Shown: piece by piece, positions 61,651-64,000 of the stretch
How positions within the stretch are numbered: position 1 is the stretch's first letter
Layout: every line of letters starts with the position of its first letter
Source of the DNA: Pseudomonas sp. B33.4
Lineage (GTDB): Bacteria > Pseudomonadota > Gammaproteobacteria > Pseudomonadales > Pseudomonadaceae
Assembly (NCBI RefSeq): GCF_034555375.1
Contig: NZ_CP140706.1
Span: 2,409,001 to 2,473,000 of the forward strand
Length of the DNA: 64,000 bases
Direction: 5' to 3'
Program-made: the position numbers and the translations under genes
Notes under the pieces: generated by a model
Seen by the model: only the letters and a program-made list of their open reading frames with translations
The model's database searches: none
What the model was told of the DNA's origin: nothing

Positions 61651-62679
61651 CTAAAACATTGAACTGCCGTCAACGGGGGCGGGGCCGAGCGACGGTGATA
61701 CCGAGGCACCAGTCGATACCGGAGCCAGTAATGGAGGGGAACCAGAGGATGTCGATGGAGAAGACGGCACAACACCATAGGTAAAAAATACCGGGAAATG
61801 ATCACTTCTTACGGACATGCCCAGGCAGATTTTCTGGATGACGGTTGTGCGGTGCCTGACTGACTCTCCCGATTCAACGGTGTTAGCACTGCCTTCGCAA
61901 ACGGCGCTCCATTTCTCTAGTTCATGTACATAGGCATAGTCCAACAAGCTTAACTGTGCTGTTGGATGCCGAGGTTTTGCATCGATGGCATGGTTCCATT
62001 TGTATTCTTCTTCAAAATATTTTTTTGGCGTGAGATTAAGGAAGTGGCCAAACTCCTGCATGTCTCTTAATTCTCTGCTGGAGGAACTCACGTCATCACT
62101 CAGGATGCTGACATGTGTATACCCCGCACCTGTTGGCGTGAGTTTCTGCATTTTCATTATTGCGTCAGGCTTGCCATCAGTGGGTACGTTCAAATCGCCA
62201 CCAAAAAAAACCAGTTTGACCCTCATGCCCTGAATGTAATTTATTGCGTTGACGATATTTCCCAGTGCCACGCAGGACGCGTTTGCATGATAGAAGCCAT
62301 AACATAAATCGGTAGTTTTATGGTGAATAAGTAATGCTCCACGTTGCTCTTTGTCATCCAGTGGAACATGTTCTGAAATGTCGGTAAATTCACTGGCAAT
62401 CGCGTTCTTTACAAAAACGATTGAACCCAATGTCGTGATTTTGTTCTTTGCGCTCTCGGGCTGAAGGATGCTTACTGGACTGTAATGTGCAGTCAGGTCC
62501 CTCACTAATTGGGTGTTGGCTGCGCCCGATTTACCTGTTTCGAACAAGGCGAAGATATCGGGCTTTCTTTGCTCAAGGTAATAAACCAGAAAGGCAAGTT
62601 TTTCTCTGTAAGCCTCGGATAGCGTCGAATTCTGTTCGTCGAAGTGTTGCGCGTTCCAAGTCATTATCGTGAGCGGCAT
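61651..62679 (-). CDS. Endonuclease/exonuclease/phosphatase-fold protein, candidate T6SS effector
   Basis: The 342-residue protein has the EEP metal-dependent hydrolase motifs: TIMTWNAQHFD, DIFALFETGKSG (Glu47), HAN (His131), FFGGDLNVPT (Asp162, Asn164), LLDYAYV (Asp247) and MSVRSDHFPVFF (Asp293, His294), plus a Ser/Pro-rich tail. All catalytic positions are present, so DNase or phosphodiesterase activity is likely. Its place between tssH and vgrG and its lower G+C than the flanks suggest a transferred effector; no immunity gene is obvious. Confidence 0.8.
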   Translation of the reverse strand: MPLTIMTWNAQHFDEQNSTLSEAYREKLAFLVYYLEQRKPDIFALFETGKSGAANTQLVRDLTAHYSPVSILQPESAKNKITTLGSIVFVKNAIASEFTDISEHVPLDDKEQRGALLIHHKTTDLCYGFYHANASCVALGNIVNAINYIQGMRVKLVFFGGDLNVPTDGKPDAIMKMQKLTPTGAGYTHVSILSDDVSSSSRELRDMQEFGHFLNLTPKKYFEEEYKWNHAIDAKPRHPTAQLSLLDYAYVHELEKWSAVCEGSANTVESGESVRHRTTVIQKICLGMSVRSDHFPVFFTYGVVPSSPSTSSGSPPLLAPVSTGASVSPSLGPAPVDGSSMF

Positions 62680-62763
62680 TTTGATTTCTCACTTCGTTTT
62701 GTCAACTCGACGCACAGGTTGTGTATGCCGGCCTGCTGCGATTCTGAATTCCAATTGGCTCAT

Positions 62764-63627
62764 TTATGGTGTCTCATTTGTAATGGGCAGTGGGTTGGCC
62801 ACTTCCTGCAGGTTGGCAGCGGCGTTATCGATCAAACTGATGAACTTGGAGTTTTCAGGGTCTGGAAAGTAATAGCGGTGTAAATTGGGCACCGGCTGGG
62901 GGGTTGTTATCAACCGTGCCAGAAAACCAAAGCTAGAAGTCGGTCTGGATGAGAAGCCGAACAAATAAGAAGAACAGAAAGCGAAGAACTGGGAGTTGTT
63001 TATTTTCAAGAAAAAAATAGTAGCAGCCACAACTGACGGCATCGAAATGTGCACCTCTGCGACAACGGCCTCTTCAAATGCGTTTCTTTGGTGGCTGTTA
63101 CCTTTTTCGCAGTATGAGTTGAAATCGATGCTGGCAATTCTGGTTGTGCCCGGTAAGGGGGCAACGAGGCATTTACCGTTATTGTCATGCGTAAACAGCA
63201 AGCCATTGTTAGCCTTGTCTACGCGCGCGACACAACCGCAAAAACCTCCTGATATTACGACTGTACCTATCGGCGCATCATAGGGGACCAGGCAGGAACC
63301 CGTTCCAAGGGTGCCATTGGTGGACTCGCCATTTGCATAATGAAAAACATACCAAGGACGGGTGCTGACAGCACCTTTCGCCTTAATCATTATTCCATTA
63401 CCTTCGGGGACGCTGATTTCTATTCCTCTAGGGACACTGACTTGCCCGTTGAGGCAAGTAGTTGCGTTGGGTGAAACATCGTCGGTGTCTTGGGTCAGTA
63501 AAATGGCTTTGCTTTTTAACAGGCTGTGAATGTTGGGGATGTTGAAATTTGTCGACAGCAAGGCATTCAGATGATTGAGCGCATTTGCCAGTTCTGTTTC
63601 TTTAGGGTCGGCGTGCGTATTTAACAT
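62764..63627 (-). CDS. Unknown protein, possible CNF1-like deamidase, T6SS cargo candidate
   Basis: The 287-residue protein is A+T-richer than its surroundings and I do not recognise it as a whole. Residues 105-160 (GTGSCLVPYDAPIGTVVISG then FCGCVARVDKANNGLLFTHDNN) place Cys132 and His147 exactly 15 residues apart in a Gly-rich beta setting, like the Cys866/His881 pair of the glutamine deamidase toxin CNF1. The C-terminus has a hydrophobic stretch (PSVVAATIFFLKI, FFAFCSSYLFGF). AAGGA precedes the ATG. The reading as deamidase effector is inference. Confidence 0.6.
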   Translation of the reverse strand: MLNTHADPKETELANALNHLNALLSTNFNIPNIHSLLKSKAILLTQDTDDVSPNATTCLNGQVSVPRGIEISVPEGNGIMIKAKGAVSTRPWYVFHYANGESTNGTLGTGSCLVPYDAPIGTVVISGGFCGCVARVDKANNGLLFTHDNNGKCLVAPLPGTTRIASIDFNSYCEKGNSHQRNAFEEAVVAEVHISMPSVVAATIFFLKINNSQFFAFCSSYLFGFSSRPTSSFGFLARLITTPQPVPNLHRYYFPDPENSKFISLIDNAAANLQEVANPLPITNETP

Positions 63628-63674
63628 AGGTCATCCTTGATTTTATTTGCACAGAACTGGAGGTGTCGTTTCTG

Positions 63675-64000
63675 TTACTCCAGCACCCACTCCGCCAGCT
63701 TCCCCGTCACCTGTGTCATCAACACATTCTCGACATCCCGTGCACCCGCCGCGCTGCACTTGGCCAGCACCGCTTTGACAATTCCCGAATCGAACTCGAA
63801 CTGCTTGCCGGTCGCCGCCTTGTACCGGCCACGCAACTTCTCAAGCTTGGCGAGCACAATCCCTTCCAGCGTCGCCTCATCCAGCGGCCGATAGGCAACC
63901 ACGGTCATGCGCGCCAGAAACGCCGGGCGGAAGGCTTGCAGCAGGACCTTGTGCAGGGCTTCGTTGAAGGCTTCGGAGCCGAGTTGCGCAACCGGTGTGT
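63675..64000 (-). CDS. tssH: T6SS ATPase TssH/ClpV, C-terminal end (partial)
   Basis: The frame is open at the right window edge and ends at 63675. The 107 visible residues, with EALHKVLLQAFRPAFLARM and the C-terminal subdomain VVAYRPLDEATLEGIVLAKLEKLRGRY...GARDVENVLMTQVTGKLAEWVLE, match the D2 small domain of ClpV, the AAA+ unfoldase that recycles the contracted TssBC sheath. It marks the end of a core T6SS cluster lying outside the window. Confidence 0.85.
   Translation of the reverse strand, partial: TPVAQLGSEAFNEALHKVLLQAFRPAFLARMTVVAYRPLDEATLEGIVLAKLEKLRGRYKAATGKQFEFDSGIVKAVLAKCSAAGARDVENVLMTQVTGKLAEWVLE

Overview
The window is a piece of a fluorescent-group Pseudomonas chromosome. The evidence is the high G+C coding style, the many Pseudomonas-type REP elements (GTAGGAGTGAGCCTGCTCGCGAT and variants), families such as DUF1652, DUF2388 and DUF2790, malate:quinone oxidoreductase, AruF/AruG and phosphatidylcholine synthase. 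Species cannot be fixed from the sequence alone.

Layout. 1-1.2 kb: tail of an M20 peptidase, a tandem repeat and a small Pseudomonas protein. 1.2-9.6 kb (minus strand): oxaloacetate decarboxylase, then a tightly packed catabolic operon read from an RpiR-type regulator through a cysteine hydrolase, a glutamine-synthetase-like ligase, an N-formylglutamate-amidohydrolase-like enzyme, an APC permease and a pair of arginine succinyltransferase subunits (aruF, aruG); an ATGTAAC-N4-GTTACAT operator precedes the regulator. 9.8-11.2 kb: a phosphatase and cobF of the cobalamin pathway. 11.4-15.2 kb: CoA-transferase A/B plus thiolase, with a divergent LysR (dhcR-dhcAB-atoB type). 15.4-17.4 kb: sirtuin and a methyltransferase.

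17.7-27.1 kb is an unusual neighbourhood: a DUF692 (MNIO-family) enzyme with its DUF2063 partner, a flavoprotein plus a large unrecognised protein, an OmpR/HK two-component system, and an exported DUF2790 protein, an exported peptide with four 14-residue repeats and a DipZ-like thiol/disulfide protein. Three 37-bp sites with identical geometry (half-site GTGTATC, direct repeat at 10 bp, inverted copy 20 bp further) lie upstream of the DUF692 operon and in the two-component/DUF2790 intergenic region. They tie the blocks into one probable regulon.

27-42 kb is mostly housekeeping or accessory: acetyltransferase, two methyltransferases, phosphatidylcholine synthase, a TerB-like protein, a diiron-oxidase-like/methyltransferase pair, DNA ligase D, sodC, a chemoreceptor and mqo.

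42-64 kb is dominated by type VI secretion cargo. A first vgrG carries a VRR-NUC nuclease effector with C-terminal membrane segments, a DUF3396 immunity protein, and two PoNi-type immunity proteins without a PoNe toxin in view. At the right edge, the end of tssH/clpV is followed by an A+T-richer insert coding for a possible CNF1-like deamidase and an endonuclease/exonuclease/phosphatase-fold protein, then a second vgrG, a MORN-type protein and, convergently, a PAAR-like protein. Between the two blocks lie a TPR/HTH regulator with a beta-propeller protein, a PAS-LuxR regulator, a seven-copy array of ~71-bp REP units, a small lipoprotein, a TRIC-type channel, an SDR enzyme and a phosphotransferase.
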